Shown here piece after piece: positions 7,258 to 16,104 of a stretch of 37,582 bases of DNA (its first letter is position 1; each line of letters opens with the position of its first letter). Under the pieces are notes generated by a model. That model was not told where the DNA came from and ran no database searches. It saw nothing but the letters and a program-made list of their open reading frames with translations. The translations under genes and the position numbers were made by a program. Location of the stretch: positions 137,934-175,515 of the forward strand of contig JAFZQG010000015.1 in NCBI GenBank assembly GCA_017550145.1, written 5' to 3'. Source of the stretch: Erysipelotrichaceae bacterium (GTDB lineage Bacteria; Bacillota_I; Bacilli_A; Erysipelotrichales; Erysipelotrichaceae).

Positions 7258-9594
7258 ATGGGATTTTTAGATAAATTATTCAACAGTGATAAGAAGATTC
7301 TGGAAGATGTTGAAAAGGCCGTCATACCTGTCGATGCCTTGAAAGATGAGATGGCAGCACTCAGCGATGATGAACTTAAACATAAGACCGTAGAATTCAA
7401 GGAAAGACTCGCAAATGGCGAAACATTGGATGATATTCAGGTCGAAGCTTTTGCGGTAGCCAGAGAAGCGGCAAAAAGAGTAATCGGGGAATTTCCTTTC
7501 TTCTGCCAGCTTGAAGGTGCGTATGTCTTGCATAGAGGCGATATCGCCGAAATGAAGACCGGTGAAGGCAAGACCCTGACTTCCGTCATGGCGGTTTATT
7601 TAAATGCTTTGGAAGGCAAAGGTGTACATGTCGTAACCGTCAACGAATATCTGGCTGAAAGAGACAGCAACTGGATGGGTGATATCCACCGTTTCCTGGG
7701 TCTTACAGTAGGATTGAACTTAAGAGCTTTAACGCCGGCTCAGAAAAGAGCGGCATATGAATGTGATATAACCTATACGACCAACTCGGAAGTAGGTTTT
7801 GACTATCTGCGTGACAACATGGTCACCAGAGTCGAAGACCGTGTTTTGCGTGAACTTAACTTCGCTTTAGTCGATGAGGTCGACTCTATTTTGATCGATG
7901 AATCAAGAACACCTTTGATCATTTCGGGTGGTGAAAAGAAGACCGCTAATCTTTATATCAATGCGGATCGCTTCGTTAAGCGTTTAAAAGCCGATGAGGA
8001 CTACGTAATCGATGTCAAGGACAAGAATGTTCAGTTGACTGAAGAAGGCGTCCATAAAGGTGAAAAAGCCTTTGGCGTGGAGAACCTCTATGATCTCGAT
8101 AATACGACACTGGTCCACTATATTGCACAGGCTTTAAAGGCCAACTATATCATGACCAGAGATGTCGAATATGTGGTCGAAGACAAGGAAGTCATCATTG
8201 TCGACCAGAATACCGGTCGTAAGATGCCGGGTCGTGAATATTCCGATGGTCTGCATCAGGCGATTCAGGCCAAGGAAGGTGTACCAATCAAACAGGAAAC
8301 GACCACCTGGGCTACTATTACCTATCAGAACTTCTTCAGACTTTACAATAAGCTCGCCGGTATGACCGGTACGGCTAAGACCGAAGAAGAAGAGTTCTTA
8401 TCTATTTATAATATGCGTGTCGTTGAGATTCCGACGAATAAACCGGTCGAGCGTATCGATTATCCGGATCTGGTTTTCGGAACCAAGCGAGCCAAATACA
8501 ACGCTTTACTTGAAGAAGTAAAGGAATTATATGCGAAGGGTCAGCCGGTGCTGGTCGGTACGATTTCCGTTGAAACTTCGGAACTGATTTCCCGTATGTT
8601 CAAACAGGCCAGGATCAGACATGAGGTATTGAATGCCAAGAACCACGCCCGTGAAGCTGAGATCATCGCCAAAGCCGGCAGAGAAGGTTCAGTAACGATC
8701 GCCACCAACATGGCAGGCCGTGGTACCGATATCAAACTTACCGACAAATCCAGAGAACTGGGCGGTCTGGCTGTATTAGGATCAGAAAGACACGAATCAA
8801 GACGTATCGATAACCAGCTGCGTGGCCGTTCCGGTCGTCAGGGTGATCCGGGCTTCTCCCGTTTCTATGTTTCACTTGAAGATGAACTGATGGTCAGATT
8901 CGGTTCCGATCGTATCTCGGGCTTATTTGAACAGATGGGTGATATTCCGATCGAAAACAAGACCGTAAGCAAAGCCATCTCAAGTGCACAGAAAAGAGTT
9001 GAAGGCTTAAACTTCGATATCCGTAAATCCTTACTGGATTATGATGATGTCATGCGTCAGCAGCGTGAAACGATGTATGCACAGCGTAACTATATCTTAG
9101 AGAATGAAGATATCCATTCCGTTATCGAGAATATGTTCAAGCGAGTAATGGAGAATATCGTGGAATCCAATACTACTGTTGACGGCAAGAAAGAGATCAT
9201 TGATTATGAATCCATTGCCAAGCGTCTGAATAATATGGGTGTCACGACTTTCAATCAGGCTGATATCGAAAACCTGAGCAAGGAAGAAACGATCGACAAG
9301 TGTTTCGATGCTTCCTTCTCGGCTTATGAGAACAAGATCAAGCCGGTCAGAAAACAGATCCTGCCGGTCGAAAGAACGATGTGCTTAAGACTGATGGATC
9401 GAGCATGGCAGAACCATATCGACGTCATGTCCAAGTTAAGAGAAGGTATTCATTTGCGTTCCTACGCCCAGAACAATCCTCTTCAGGCTTATGTCGAAGA
9501 AGGTTATGAACTGTTTGAAAACATGATGAATACGATTTCCAATGATGTCGTAACTTTCTGCAATAATCTCAAAGTAGTAATAAAGGAAAGATAA
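7258..9594 (+). CDS. secA: Preprotein translocase ATPase SecA
   Basis: SecA is the ATPase that pushes unfolded preproteins through the SecYEG channel. The 778 residues show Walker A GEGKTLTS near 102, the DEAD-like VDEVDSILIDESRTPLI near 204, the preprotein cross-linking region, TNMAGRGTDI near 480 and QLRGRSGRQGDPG near 520. The protein ends at DVVTFCNNLKVVIKER and lacks the usual C-terminal linker and zinc-binding Cys motif, making it about 60 residues shorter than Bacillus SecA. GGAG 10 bases upstream supports the start. prfB follows after 2 bases, a common Bacillota arrangement. Confidence 0.97.
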   Translation: MGFLDKLFNSDKKILEDVEKAVIPVDALKDEMAALSDDELKHKTVEFKERLANGETLDDIQVEAFAVAREAAKRVIGEFPFFCQLEGAYVLHRGDIAEMKTGEGKTLTSVMAVYLNALEGKGVHVVTVNEYLAERDSNWMGDIHRFLGLTVGLNLRALTPAQKRAAYECDITYTTNSEVGFDYLRDNMVTRVEDRVLRELNFALVDEVDSILIDESRTPLIISGGEKKTANLYINADRFVKRLKADEDYVIDVKDKNVQLTEEGVHKGEKAFGVENLYDLDNTTLVHYIAQALKANYIMTRDVEYVVEDKEVIIVDQNTGRKMPGREYSDGLHQAIQAKEGVPIKQETTTWATITYQNFFRLYNKLAGMTGTAKTEEEEFLSIYNMRVVEIPTNKPVERIDYPDLVFGTKRAKYNALLEEVKELYAKGQPVLVGTISVETSELISRMFKQARIRHEVLNAKNHAREAEIIAKAGREGSVTIATNMAGRGTDIKLTDKSRELGGLAVLGSERHESRRIDNQLRGRSGRQGDPGFSRFYVSLEDELMVRFGSDRISGLFEQMGDIPIENKTVSKAISSAQKRVEGLNFDIRKSLLDYDDVMRQQRETMYAQRNYILENEDIHSVIENMFKRVMENIVESNTTVDGKKEIIDYESIAKRLNNMGVTTFNQADIENLSKEETIDKCFDASFSAYENKIKPVRKQILPVERTMCLRLMDRAWQNHIDVMSKLREGIHLRSYAQNNPLQAYVEEGYELFENMMNTISNDVVTFCNNLKVVIKER

Positions 9595-9596
9595 AA

Positions 9597-10695
9597 ATGG
9601 AATTATATGAAATGAAACAGAGCCTAAACACTTCCTTAAAGAAGCTAAAAGATTTAGGCGACTCTCTTTGACCTGGCCAATATTGATGCCAAGATAAACG
9701 AACTGGAAGAACAGCAGAGTTCAGAAAATTTCTGGTCTGACCAGAAGAAAGCGCAGAATGTCATCAAGGAATACAATACCCTGAAGGAACTGCGGAATAA
9801 ATACTATCAGAATGAAAAAGATCTCACATCCTTACTGAGTGAACTTGAAGAACTCAATAAGAACTATGATGCGGAACTTTTTGAATTACTCAATGATGAA
9901 TACAATGATGTGAATAAGAACTTTGAAGATTTTGAGATCAAGGTTCTGCTTTCCAATGACTATGACCATTCCAATGCCTTGCTGGAGATCCATCCGGGAG
10001 CCGGCGGTACGGAATCACAGGACTGGGCGGAGATGCTTTTCAGGATGTATCAGCGTTATGCCCAGAACAACGGTTTCGGGTTTGAAGTCATCAGCTATGA
10101 AGAAGCCGATGAAGCCGGAATCAAATCATGTCTGGTTCTGATCAAAGGTGATATGGCTTATGGATATCTGAAAGGTGAAAGCGGCGTTCATCGTCTGGTG
10201 AGAATCTCACCGTTTGATGCTTCTAGCCGCCGTCATACATCTTTCGCTTCGGTTGAAGTACTGCCGGAATTCAATAATGAGATCGATATCGAGATCCGCG
10301 ATGAAGATCTGGAAGTCGATACGATGCGTTCTTCCGGTGCCGGCGGTCAGCACATTAATAAAACAGACTCAGCCGTGCGTATGAAACATATTCCGACCGG
10401 CTTGATGGCTTTCTCGCAATCCGAAAGATCACAGATCCTCAATAGAGAAAAATGTCTTTCGATTCTGAAAGCCAAACTCTATCAGAAAGCGATCGAAGAC
10501 AGAGAAAATGAAAAGCGTGCCTTAAAGGGTGAACAGCGCAAGATCGAATGGGGTTCCCAGATCCGTTCCTATGTCTTCTGTCCTTATACACTGGTAAAGG
10601 ACCATCGCACCAATTATGAAGAGGGCAATGTCGATAAGGTCATGAATGGGGAAATCAATAACTTCCTGTTTGCCTATCTGAAATCACAGATTTAA
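9597..10695 (+). CDS. prfB: Peptide chain release factor 2 with programmed +1 frameshift
   Basis: RF2 terminates translation at UGA and UAA. The gene is in two frames: 24 codons from ATG 9597 end in CTT TGA (stop at 9669-9671), then the +1 frame from GAC at 9670 runs to TAA at 10695. The combined product is 365 residues, the normal RF2 length. The second part holds the RF2 anticodon-mimicking tripeptide SPF (in RISPFDASSRR) and the catalytic GGQ in SSGAGGQHINKTDSAVR. The CTTTGAC slip site is the standard autoregulatory shift: scarce RF2 stalls at UGA and allows slippage. It lies 2 bases after secA and 2 bases before the DAACS gene, probably one transcript. An annotation starting at 9910 would miss the N-terminal third. 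Confidence 0.96.
9656..9672 (+). other. Programmed +1 frameshift site of prfB
   Basis: The slip heptamer CTTTGAC covers 9666-9672, with the in-frame TGA at 9669-9671. Upstream, AGG (9656-9658, context TTAGGCGA) is the only candidate for the internal Shine-Dalgarno that normally stimulates the shift. It is weaker than the AGGGGG of E. coli. Confidence 0.93.
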
Positions 10696-10697
10696 TT

Positions 10698-11873
10698 ATG
10701 AATAGAAAGATCAGTCTTTATACACTGTTAAGCCTTGTGCTAGGAATCTGCGCAGGTCTCTGGGCTAAACCTTTAGTGACTTCAGTTTCTTTTATCGGTA
10801 CGATCTATATCAATCTGCTTAAATTCCTGATCGGACCGGTCGTCTTTACCAGCATTACCGCAACAATATATCATTCGCAGAAGAATAAGGATTCCAAATT
10901 AAGTAAGGCCATTCTTACTTATATAACGATGTTTCTGGCAACATATGTATTGATGTCCGTACTGGTTATAATCATCGATCCGGCCAAAGGTTTCACTTTT
11001 CCGGCAACCGACTGGAACGGCACAACTCAATCTTTGAGCGTCCAGGAAATCATCATCAATCTGTTTCCCAGCAATATCATTACGATCTTTGCGGAAACCA
11101 AACTGTTTGCGATCATCATGTTTGCGTATGCCTTCGGTATTGCGCTGAATTATTCAAAAAAGGGAGAAATGATTGCGGATAATATCGAAGCGATCAGAGA
11201 TGCTTTCTATAAGATCCTGGAATATATCGTACATCTGACTCCGTTTGCGGTCTTTGCGCTGATCGGCAATACCGTTGCGAATTACGGTACGGTAATTATC
11301 GGTATGGGTTTAAGGTATATCGCGGTGGCATATCTGGGCGGTATATTGACGATCGTTCTGGTGATGATGCTTCCGGTATGGATCATAGCCGGAATCAATC
11401 CTATAGAATATTTAAGGAAAGTATATAAGGTCTGGATGGTTTCACTGACGACCTGTTCCAGTGCGGCGACTTTACCGACAACGATGAAAGTCTGCAAGGA
11501 GGAATTCGGTGTACCTGATGAAGTTGTCGATGTGGTATCGCCACTTGGCTGCACGATCCATATGTGCGGCGGAGCAGTATCGTTTGCACTGTTAGGATTA
11601 TTCTGTTCGAGAATGTATCAGGTCGAAATCACATTCCCGTTATATCTTCTGATGATGGTATCGGCCTTACTGATCAATATGTCTGCTCCGGGTATTCCTA
11701 ACGGCGGTGTCGTCATCGGTGCGACTTATCTGCAGTTATTAGGGATTCCATTAGATTTCATCGGTTTCTATTCAGGCTTATACAAGATCCTGGATATGTT
11801 GTATACGACATTAAATGTTACAGGAAACATTACCGCCAACGTTCTGATCGCAAAATTCAAGAAACAGCAATAA
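10698..11873 (+). CDS. DAACS-family symporter (GltP/SstT-like), probably not for acidic substrates
   Basis: This is a 391-residue membrane transporter of the dicarboxylate/amino acid:cation symporter family. The HP1 serine-rich loop is TTCSSAATLPT near residue 252, HP2 contains APGIPNGG near 335, and TM8 ends LDMLYTTLNVTGN near 365. Key positions differ from archaeal GltPh: the NMDGT motif is HMCGG, Arg397 of the substrate site is Tyr, and sodium ligand Asp405 is Asn. Arg397 binds the side-chain carboxylate of aspartate, so its loss points to neutral or other substrates and altered ion coupling. The ATG is 2 bases after the prfB stop with no Shine-Dalgarno, suggesting translational coupling. 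Confidence 0.87.
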   Translation: MNRKISLYTLLSLVLGICAGLWAKPLVTSVSFIGTIYINLLKFLIGPVVFTSITATIYHSQKNKDSKLSKAILTYITMFLATYVLMSVLVIIIDPAKGFTFPATDWNGTTQSLSVQEIIINLFPSNIITIFAETKLFAIIMFAYAFGIALNYSKKGEMIADNIEAIRDAFYKILEYIVHLTPFAVFALIGNTVANYGTVIIGMGLRYIAVAYLGGILTIVLVMMLPVWIIAGINPIEYLRKVYKVWMVSLTTCSSAATLPTTMKVCKEEFGVPDEVVDVVSPLGCTIHMCGGAVSFALLGLFCSRMYQVEITFPLYLLMMVSALLINMSAPGIPNGGVVIGATYLQLLGIPLDFIGFYSGLYKILDMLYTTLNVTGNITANVLIAKFKKQQ

Positions 11874-11887
11874 TCCGTTGACGGATA

Positions 11888-11896
11888 TGATAGAAT
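11888..11896 (+). promoter_or_regulatory. Extended -10 (TGATAGAAT) for the T-box/metG transcript
   Basis: TGA plus TAGAAT (11891-11896) predicts a start near 11903, just before T-box stem I. A TTGACG at 11878 is too close to serve as its -35. Confidence 0.55.
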
Positions 11897-11902
11897 TAAA
11901 TT

Positions 11903-12100
11903 GTTATGACGGATAGATCACTGATCTGAACTTACAGAGAGTCTTCGTACGGTGGAAGAAGACAGGGAGGATGAGTGAAGATGGATCCCGAACATTTCTG
12001 TCGATAGGTAGGCAGAAACGTGTACTCGCGTTAAGAGAACGAAGTTATAAACAAAGGTGGTACCGCGCAACAGCGCCCTTATTATCACCTTTTTATTTTT
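11903..12100 (+). promoter_or_regulatory. T-box riboswitch, predicted methionine specificity
   Basis: This leader senses uncharged tRNA and controls read-through into metG. The T-box sequence AAAGGTGGTACCGCG is at 12053-12067. Stem I's distal part is visible as GTCTTC (11941-11946) with GAAGAC (11957-11962) and the typical GGTGGAA loop. The candidate specifier is ATG at 11981-11983 after GTGAAG. The TGGT of the T-box bulge would pair with ACCA of a tRNA with discriminator A, as in tRNA-Met. The terminator pairs AAAGGTGGTA (12053-12062) with TATCACCTTT (12083-12092) and is followed by T residues; the antiterminator uses the same 5' bases. Confidence 0.93.
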
Positions 12101-12118
12101 TACAGGAGGAGAAGGAAA

Positions 12119-14047
12119 ATGGAAAACAAAGGAAAGTACTACATCACCACGGCGATCGCCTATGCGAGTGGCAAACCGCATATCGGCAACACCTACGAAA
12201 TAATCATGGCCGACAGTATCGCCAGATACAAGAAACTGACAGGCTATGATGTCCGTTTTCAGACCGGCACCGATGAGCACGGTCAGAAGATCGAAGAGAA
12301 GGCCAAAGCAGCCGGCATGACTCCGAAAGAGTTTGTCGACAAACAGGCCGGAGAAATCAAGAGGATCTTTGATCTGATGAATACCTCCTATGATAAGTTC
12401 ATCCGTACGACCGATGACTATCATGAAAAGGAAGTCCAGAAGATCTTCAAGAAACTCTATGATCAGGGTGATATCTATAAGAGCGAATATGAAGGCTGGT
12501 ATTGTACACCATGCGAATCTTTCTGGACCGAATCACAGCTCGTGGACGGCAAGTGTCCGACCTGCGCAGCTGAAGTTCATAAGGAAAAGGAAGAATCTTA
12601 TTTCTTCAAACTCAGCAAGTATCAGAAGCAGCTGGAAGACTATATCGAGAATCATCCGGAATTCATTCAGCCTGAATCACGTAAAAATGAAATGCTGAAC
12701 AACTTCATCAGACCGGGATTACAGGACCTGTGTGTTTCCCGTACTTCTTTCAAGTGGGGCATTCCTGTCGATTTCGATGATAAACATGTCGTCTATGTCT
12801 GGATCGATGCCTTAAGCAACTATATTACGGGTTTAGGTTATCATCAGGGCGAAAAGAGCGATGAACTCTATGAGAAATACTGGCCGGCTGATCTGCATCT
12901 GATCGGCAAGGATATCGTGAGATTCCATACCATCTACTGTCCGATCATGCTGATGGCGATTGGACAGCCATTACCTAAGCAGGTTTTCGGTCATCCATGG
13001 ATGCTGGTTGGTGAAGACAAGATCTCCAAGTCCAAGGGTAACGCCATCTATGCCGATGATCTGGTCAAGGTCTTCGGTGTCGATGCCGTAAGATACTTCG
13101 TCTTGCACGAGATGCCTTTTGCCCAGGATGGCACGATCACCTGGGAACTGATGATCGAAAGGATCAATTCCGATCTGGCCAATGTCTTCGGTAACCTCGT
13201 TAACCGTACCGTTGCCATGACCAATAAATACTTTGATGGTCAGTTAAGCAGAAACTTCAAGGAAGAAGAGATCGATAAGGAACTTAAGGATTTTGCCTTA
13301 AAGACTGTCGAAGTTGTTGAAGAGAAGATGAATCAGCTCAGAGTCGGTGATTCTCTGGAAGCGATCATCGAATTATTCAGACATTGCAATAAATACATCG
13401 ATGAGACTTCACCTTGGGCTTTGGCTAAAGATGAAGCTCAGAAAGAAAGACTCAATACCGTCTTATATAATCTGTTGGAAGGCATCAGATTCGGTACCGT
13501 CTTACTGGCACCGTTTATGCCGGAAACAGCCGAAAAAGTCTTTGCACAGCTCAATACCAAGGAGACTTCATATGATTCATTAGCTACCTTCGGTAATTAC
13601 GAATGCAGCAAGGTCACTGAAAAACCGGAAGTACTGTTTGCCAGACTTGATCCGGAAAAGACGATGGCTGAAGTTCATGAATATCTCGGCAAGAATGAAG
13701 TCAAGGTCGAACATAAACCGGAAATCGAATTCCCTGAATTCGATAAAGTTGAAATGGTCGTCGGTAAAGTCATCGAATGCACTAAACATCCTGATGCCGA
13801 CAAGATCCTGGTCTTCAAGGTCGATTTCGGTTATGAACAGCGTCAGATCCTTTCCGGTGTAGCTATGCACTATAAACCGGAAGAACTGGTCGGACGAAAT
13901 GTCATTGCCGTTTTGAATCTCAAACCGCGCAAGATCAGAGGTCTGGAATCTCAGGGCATGCTGTTATCAGCGGTCAAGGAGAAAGACGGCAAGGAAGTTC
14001 TGGAATTACTCAGTTCGGATCTCGAACCGGGTTCAGTAGTATGCTAG
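12119..14047 (+). CDS. metG: Methionyl-tRNA synthetase
   Basis: The enzyme charges tRNA-Met with methionine using ATP. The 642 residues comprise a class I catalytic domain with the HIGH-type motif PHIGN near residue 20, a Cys4 zinc knuckle (CTPC then CPTC, about 127-148), and KISKSKGN near 300. An anticodon-binding helical domain follows, then a C-terminal EMAP/OB tRNA-binding domain from about 540 (VEMVVGKVIECTKHPDADKILVFKV). This is the long, dimerising type common in Bacillota. AGGAGGAGAAGG upstream is a strong ribosome-binding site. The T-box leader regulates it, and a terminator follows immediately. Confidence 0.97.
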   Translation: MENKGKYYITTAIAYASGKPHIGNTYEIIMADSIARYKKLTGYDVRFQTGTDEHGQKIEEKAKAAGMTPKEFVDKQAGEIKRIFDLMNTSYDKFIRTTDDYHEKEVQKIFKKLYDQGDIYKSEYEGWYCTPCESFWTESQLVDGKCPTCAAEVHKEKEESYFFKLSKYQKQLEDYIENHPEFIQPESRKNEMLNNFIRPGLQDLCVSRTSFKWGIPVDFDDKHVVYVWIDALSNYITGLGYHQGEKSDELYEKYWPADLHLIGKDIVRFHTIYCPIMLMAIGQPLPKQVFGHPWMLVGEDKISKSKGNAIYADDLVKVFGVDAVRYFVLHEMPFAQDGTITWELMIERINSDLANVFGNLVNRTVAMTNKYFDGQLSRNFKEEEIDKELKDFALKTVEVVEEKMNQLRVGDSLEAIIELFRHCNKYIDETSPWALAKDEAQKERLNTVLYNLLEGIRFGTVLLAPFMPETAEKVFAQLNTKETSYDSLATFGNYECSKVTEKPEVLFARLDPEKTMAEVHEYLGKNEVKVEHKPEIEFPEFDKVEMVVGKVIECTKHPDADKILVFKVDFGYEQRQILSGVAMHYKPEELVGRNVIAVLNLKPRKIRGLESQGMLLSAVKEKDGKEVLELLSSDLEPGSVVC

Positions 14048-14073
14048 AAAAAGAGTGAATAACTCTTTTTCTT
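14047..14073 (+). terminator. Rho-independent terminator after metG
   Basis: GAAAAAGAGT (14047-14056) pairs with ACTCTTTTTC (14062-14071) around GAATA, ending in T residues. It begins at the last base of the stop codon. Confidence 0.85.
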
Positions 14074-14077
14074 TAGA

Positions 14078-14083
14078 TATAAT
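14078..14083 (+). promoter_or_regulatory. -10 element (TATAAT) of murT, predicting a leaderless start
   Basis: A perfect TATAAT ends 6 bases before ATG 14090, so +1 would coincide with the start codon. No -35 and no Shine-Dalgarno are visible. Confidence 0.55.
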
Positions 14084-14089
14084 TAAGAC

Positions 14090-15418
14090 ATGAGAAAGAT
14101 ACTTGCGATTGTCATATGCAAACTGGCTAAAAAGATCTGTCAGTACTTCGGCAGAGGTTCGAGTTTTCCCGGCCAGGTAGCTTTAAAGATCTGTCCGGAT
14201 ATTCTGAAGAAAGTCAGACTGCCGGAAAGAATCGTAGCCGTGACCGGCTCCAACGGCAAGACTTCAGCTGTGGAGATGATCCATGCGATCCTCAAGGATG
14301 CCGGCTACAGTGTTGCCTATAACCATGAGGGTTCCAATCAGATCGAGGGCGTTACCACTCTGGTTCTGGATAACTGCAATCTCTTAGGTAAATACACCAA
14401 AGATGTTTTACTGATCGAAGTTGATGAAAGATATGCGAAGTATATCTTTTCCTATATCACGCCTAAGTATTATGTGATCAATAACCTTTACCGCGATCAG
14501 ATGACCAGAAACGGTCATCCGGAATATGTTTTCAATGATATCTGCAAGTCGGTCCGTGAAGGAGCTACTTTGATCCTTAATGCGGATGATCCTTTGATTT
14601 CGTCTTTAGCCGTTCTGTATGATAACGATGTCATTTATTTCGGTATCGAAGATAATGAGAATGTTTTGGAAGACTGCGACAGCGTCTATGATGACGGCTA
14701 TTACTGTCCGATATGCAAGAAGAAGATGATCTATGATTACAGACACTTTGCACATGTCGGCAAGTATGAATGCCGCAGCTGCGGTTTCAGCAGGAAGGAT
14801 CCTGATTTCAGGATCAGCGATCTTGATCTGGAAAACAGCCAGCTTACCATCAATGAAGATTACAGAATTAAACTTGCTTTACCTACGATCTTCAATGCCT
14901 ACAATATTCTCTCGGCTTTTACAGTCGGTTATCTGCTTGATGTCGATCCATATCTGATGGTTGAAACACTGAACAATTATCTGATCAGAAACGGCCGCAT
15001 CAGGATTTTCAGGATCGGTGATACTGAAGGGACCTTATTGATCTCCAAACACGAGAATACGATTTCCTATAACCGGAATCTTGAATATGTTACCAGGCAC
15101 AATGGTGAAGTTACACTGTTACTGATCATTGATGATATAAGCAGAAAGTATTTTACATCCGATACTTCCTGGCTCTGGGATATCAGTTTTGAATTGCTTG
15201 ATAATAAGAATGTCAGAAAGATCGTCGTCGCCGGCAAGTATATTTCCGATGTGGCTATCAGACTGGAATATGCCGGTGTCAATATGAATAAAGTCGTACT
15301 GAAGAAGACGACAGCGGAAGCTGTAGATTACCTCAGAGGCAACAGCGAAGGCAAACTGTTTGCGCTGACCTGTTTCTCTGATGAAGGCAAACTGCTTAAG
15401 GAGGTCGTAACGGAATGA
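14090..15418 (+). CDS. murT: Lipid II isoglutaminyl synthase, MurT subunit
   Basis: MurT is the Mur-ligase-like subunit that amidates the D-Glu of lipid II with GatD, giving D-isoglutamine in the wall. The 442 residues contain the ATP-binding VTGSNGKTSAVE near residue 54, a Cys4 zinc ribbon characteristic of MurT (CPICKKK near 206 and CRSCGF near 226), and a C-terminal domain that contacts GatD. The stop overlaps the gatD start by 4 bases (ATGA), as expected for a complex. There is no ribosome-binding site; a TATAAT lies 6 bases upstream, so the mRNA is probably leaderless. Peptidoglycan amidation often affects cross-linking and lysozyme sensitivity. Confidence 0.93.
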   Translation: MRKILAIVICKLAKKICQYFGRGSSFPGQVALKICPDILKKVRLPERIVAVTGSNGKTSAVEMIHAILKDAGYSVAYNHEGSNQIEGVTTLVLDNCNLLGKYTKDVLLIEVDERYAKYIFSYITPKYYVINNLYRDQMTRNGHPEYVFNDICKSVREGATLILNADDPLISSLAVLYDNDVIYFGIEDNENVLEDCDSVYDDGYYCPICKKKMIYDYRHFAHVGKYECRSCGFSRKDPDFRISDLDLENSQLTINEDYRIKLALPTIFNAYNILSAFTVGYLLDVDPYLMVETLNNYLIRNGRIRIFRIGDTEGTLLISKHENTISYNRNLEYVTRHNGEVTLLLIIDDISRKYFTSDTSWLWDISFELLDNKNVRKIVVAGKYISDVAIRLEYAGVNMNKVVLKKTTAEAVDYLRGNSEGKLFALTCFSDEGKLLKEVVTE

Positions 15419-16104
15419 AGATCCTGCATCTGTATCCCAATCTGATGAACCTCTATGGTGATTACGGAAATATCACCGTTTTAAAGAAGCACCTGGAAGA
15501 CCAGGGCTTTGATGTGACGATCGAAAGAAAAGAAGTTGAAGACAGTATTGATTTTGAACGTTATGATTTCATCTATATGGGATCAGGAACGGAGAAGAAT
15601 CAGCTGGTAGCTCTGGAAGAACTGATGAAATACCGTCGGTTCCTCATCAAGTATATTGAAGACCGCAAGGTCGTCCTGTTTACCGGCAATGCGATGGAAC
15701 TGTTAGGCAAGAAGATCGATGGCAAAAAAGCTTTAGGCATCATTGATTTTGAAACCGAAACGACCGATAAGCGCTATACCGGCGATGTGATCGTAAACAG
15801 TCCTCTGACCGGGGAAGTCGTCGGTTTTATAAACAAGTCCACGATCATTAAGGGTGGTGAAGAAGATAAACTGTTCGACTATGAATTCCGTTATGCAAAC
15901 CTTAAAGATAATGAATACGAAGGTTATCATTACAATAATCTTTTCGGTACGCATATCATCGGACCGGTTCTGGTCAAGAATCCGGGTTTCATGAAACTGA
16001 TCGTTAAACTGCTGGTCGAAGAAGAATATAGAGAAATAGAATATCCTTTCGAAGAGGATGCCTATAATACGACTTTAAGTGAATTACGCAAGAGAAAAAA
16101 GTAA
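15415..16104 (+). CDS. gatD: GatD-like glutamine amidotransferase subunit lacking the catalytic Cys and His
   Basis: GatD normally hydrolyses glutamine and feeds ammonia to MurT. The 229-residue product has the GatD start (HLYPNLMNLYGDYGN), a GSGTEKNQ stretch near 56 and the family's GPVLVKNP near the end. The nucleophile elbow that should read like GICGGYQ is FTGNAMELLG (residues 89-98), and the whole protein contains no cysteine. The position of the catalytic His (FGTYLHGP in active members) reads FGTHIIGP. The amidotransferase site therefore looks inactive, and MurT may use free ammonia or another donor. Similar Cys-less forms may exist in other Clostridia (from memory, unverified). It overlaps murT by 4 bases and the PAP2 gene by 1 base. 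Confidence 0.85.
   Translation: MKILHLYPNLMNLYGDYGNITVLKKHLEDQGFDVTIERKEVEDSIDFERYDFIYMGSGTEKNQLVALEELMKYRRFLIKYIEDRKVVLFTGNAMELLGKKIDGKKALGIIDFETETTDKRYTGDVIVNSPLTGEVVGFINKSTIIKGGEEDKLFDYEFRYANLKDNEYEGYHYNNLFGTHIIGPVLVKNPGFMKLIVKLLVEEEYREIEYPFEEDAYNTTLSELRKRKK

Noticed and set aside
9669..9671. In-frame TGA as a pseudogene-causing frameshift in prfB
   Set aside because: It is the conserved programmed frameshift stop of RF2 genes.
9910..10695. prfB as a 261-residue ATG-started gene
   Set aside because: The upstream 24 codons, CTTTGAC slip site and continuous +1 frame give a full-length RF2, so this start would be a truncation artefact.
11878..11883. TTGACG as -35 of the metG leader promoter
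   Set aside because: It is only 7 bases from TAGAAT and 21 from TATGAC, neither compatible with a normal promoter; the extended -10 is favoured.
11918..12424. 168-residue minus-strand open frame over the T-box leader and metG start
   Set aside because: It spans the T-box, whose structure explains the region, and overlaps the metG N-terminus.
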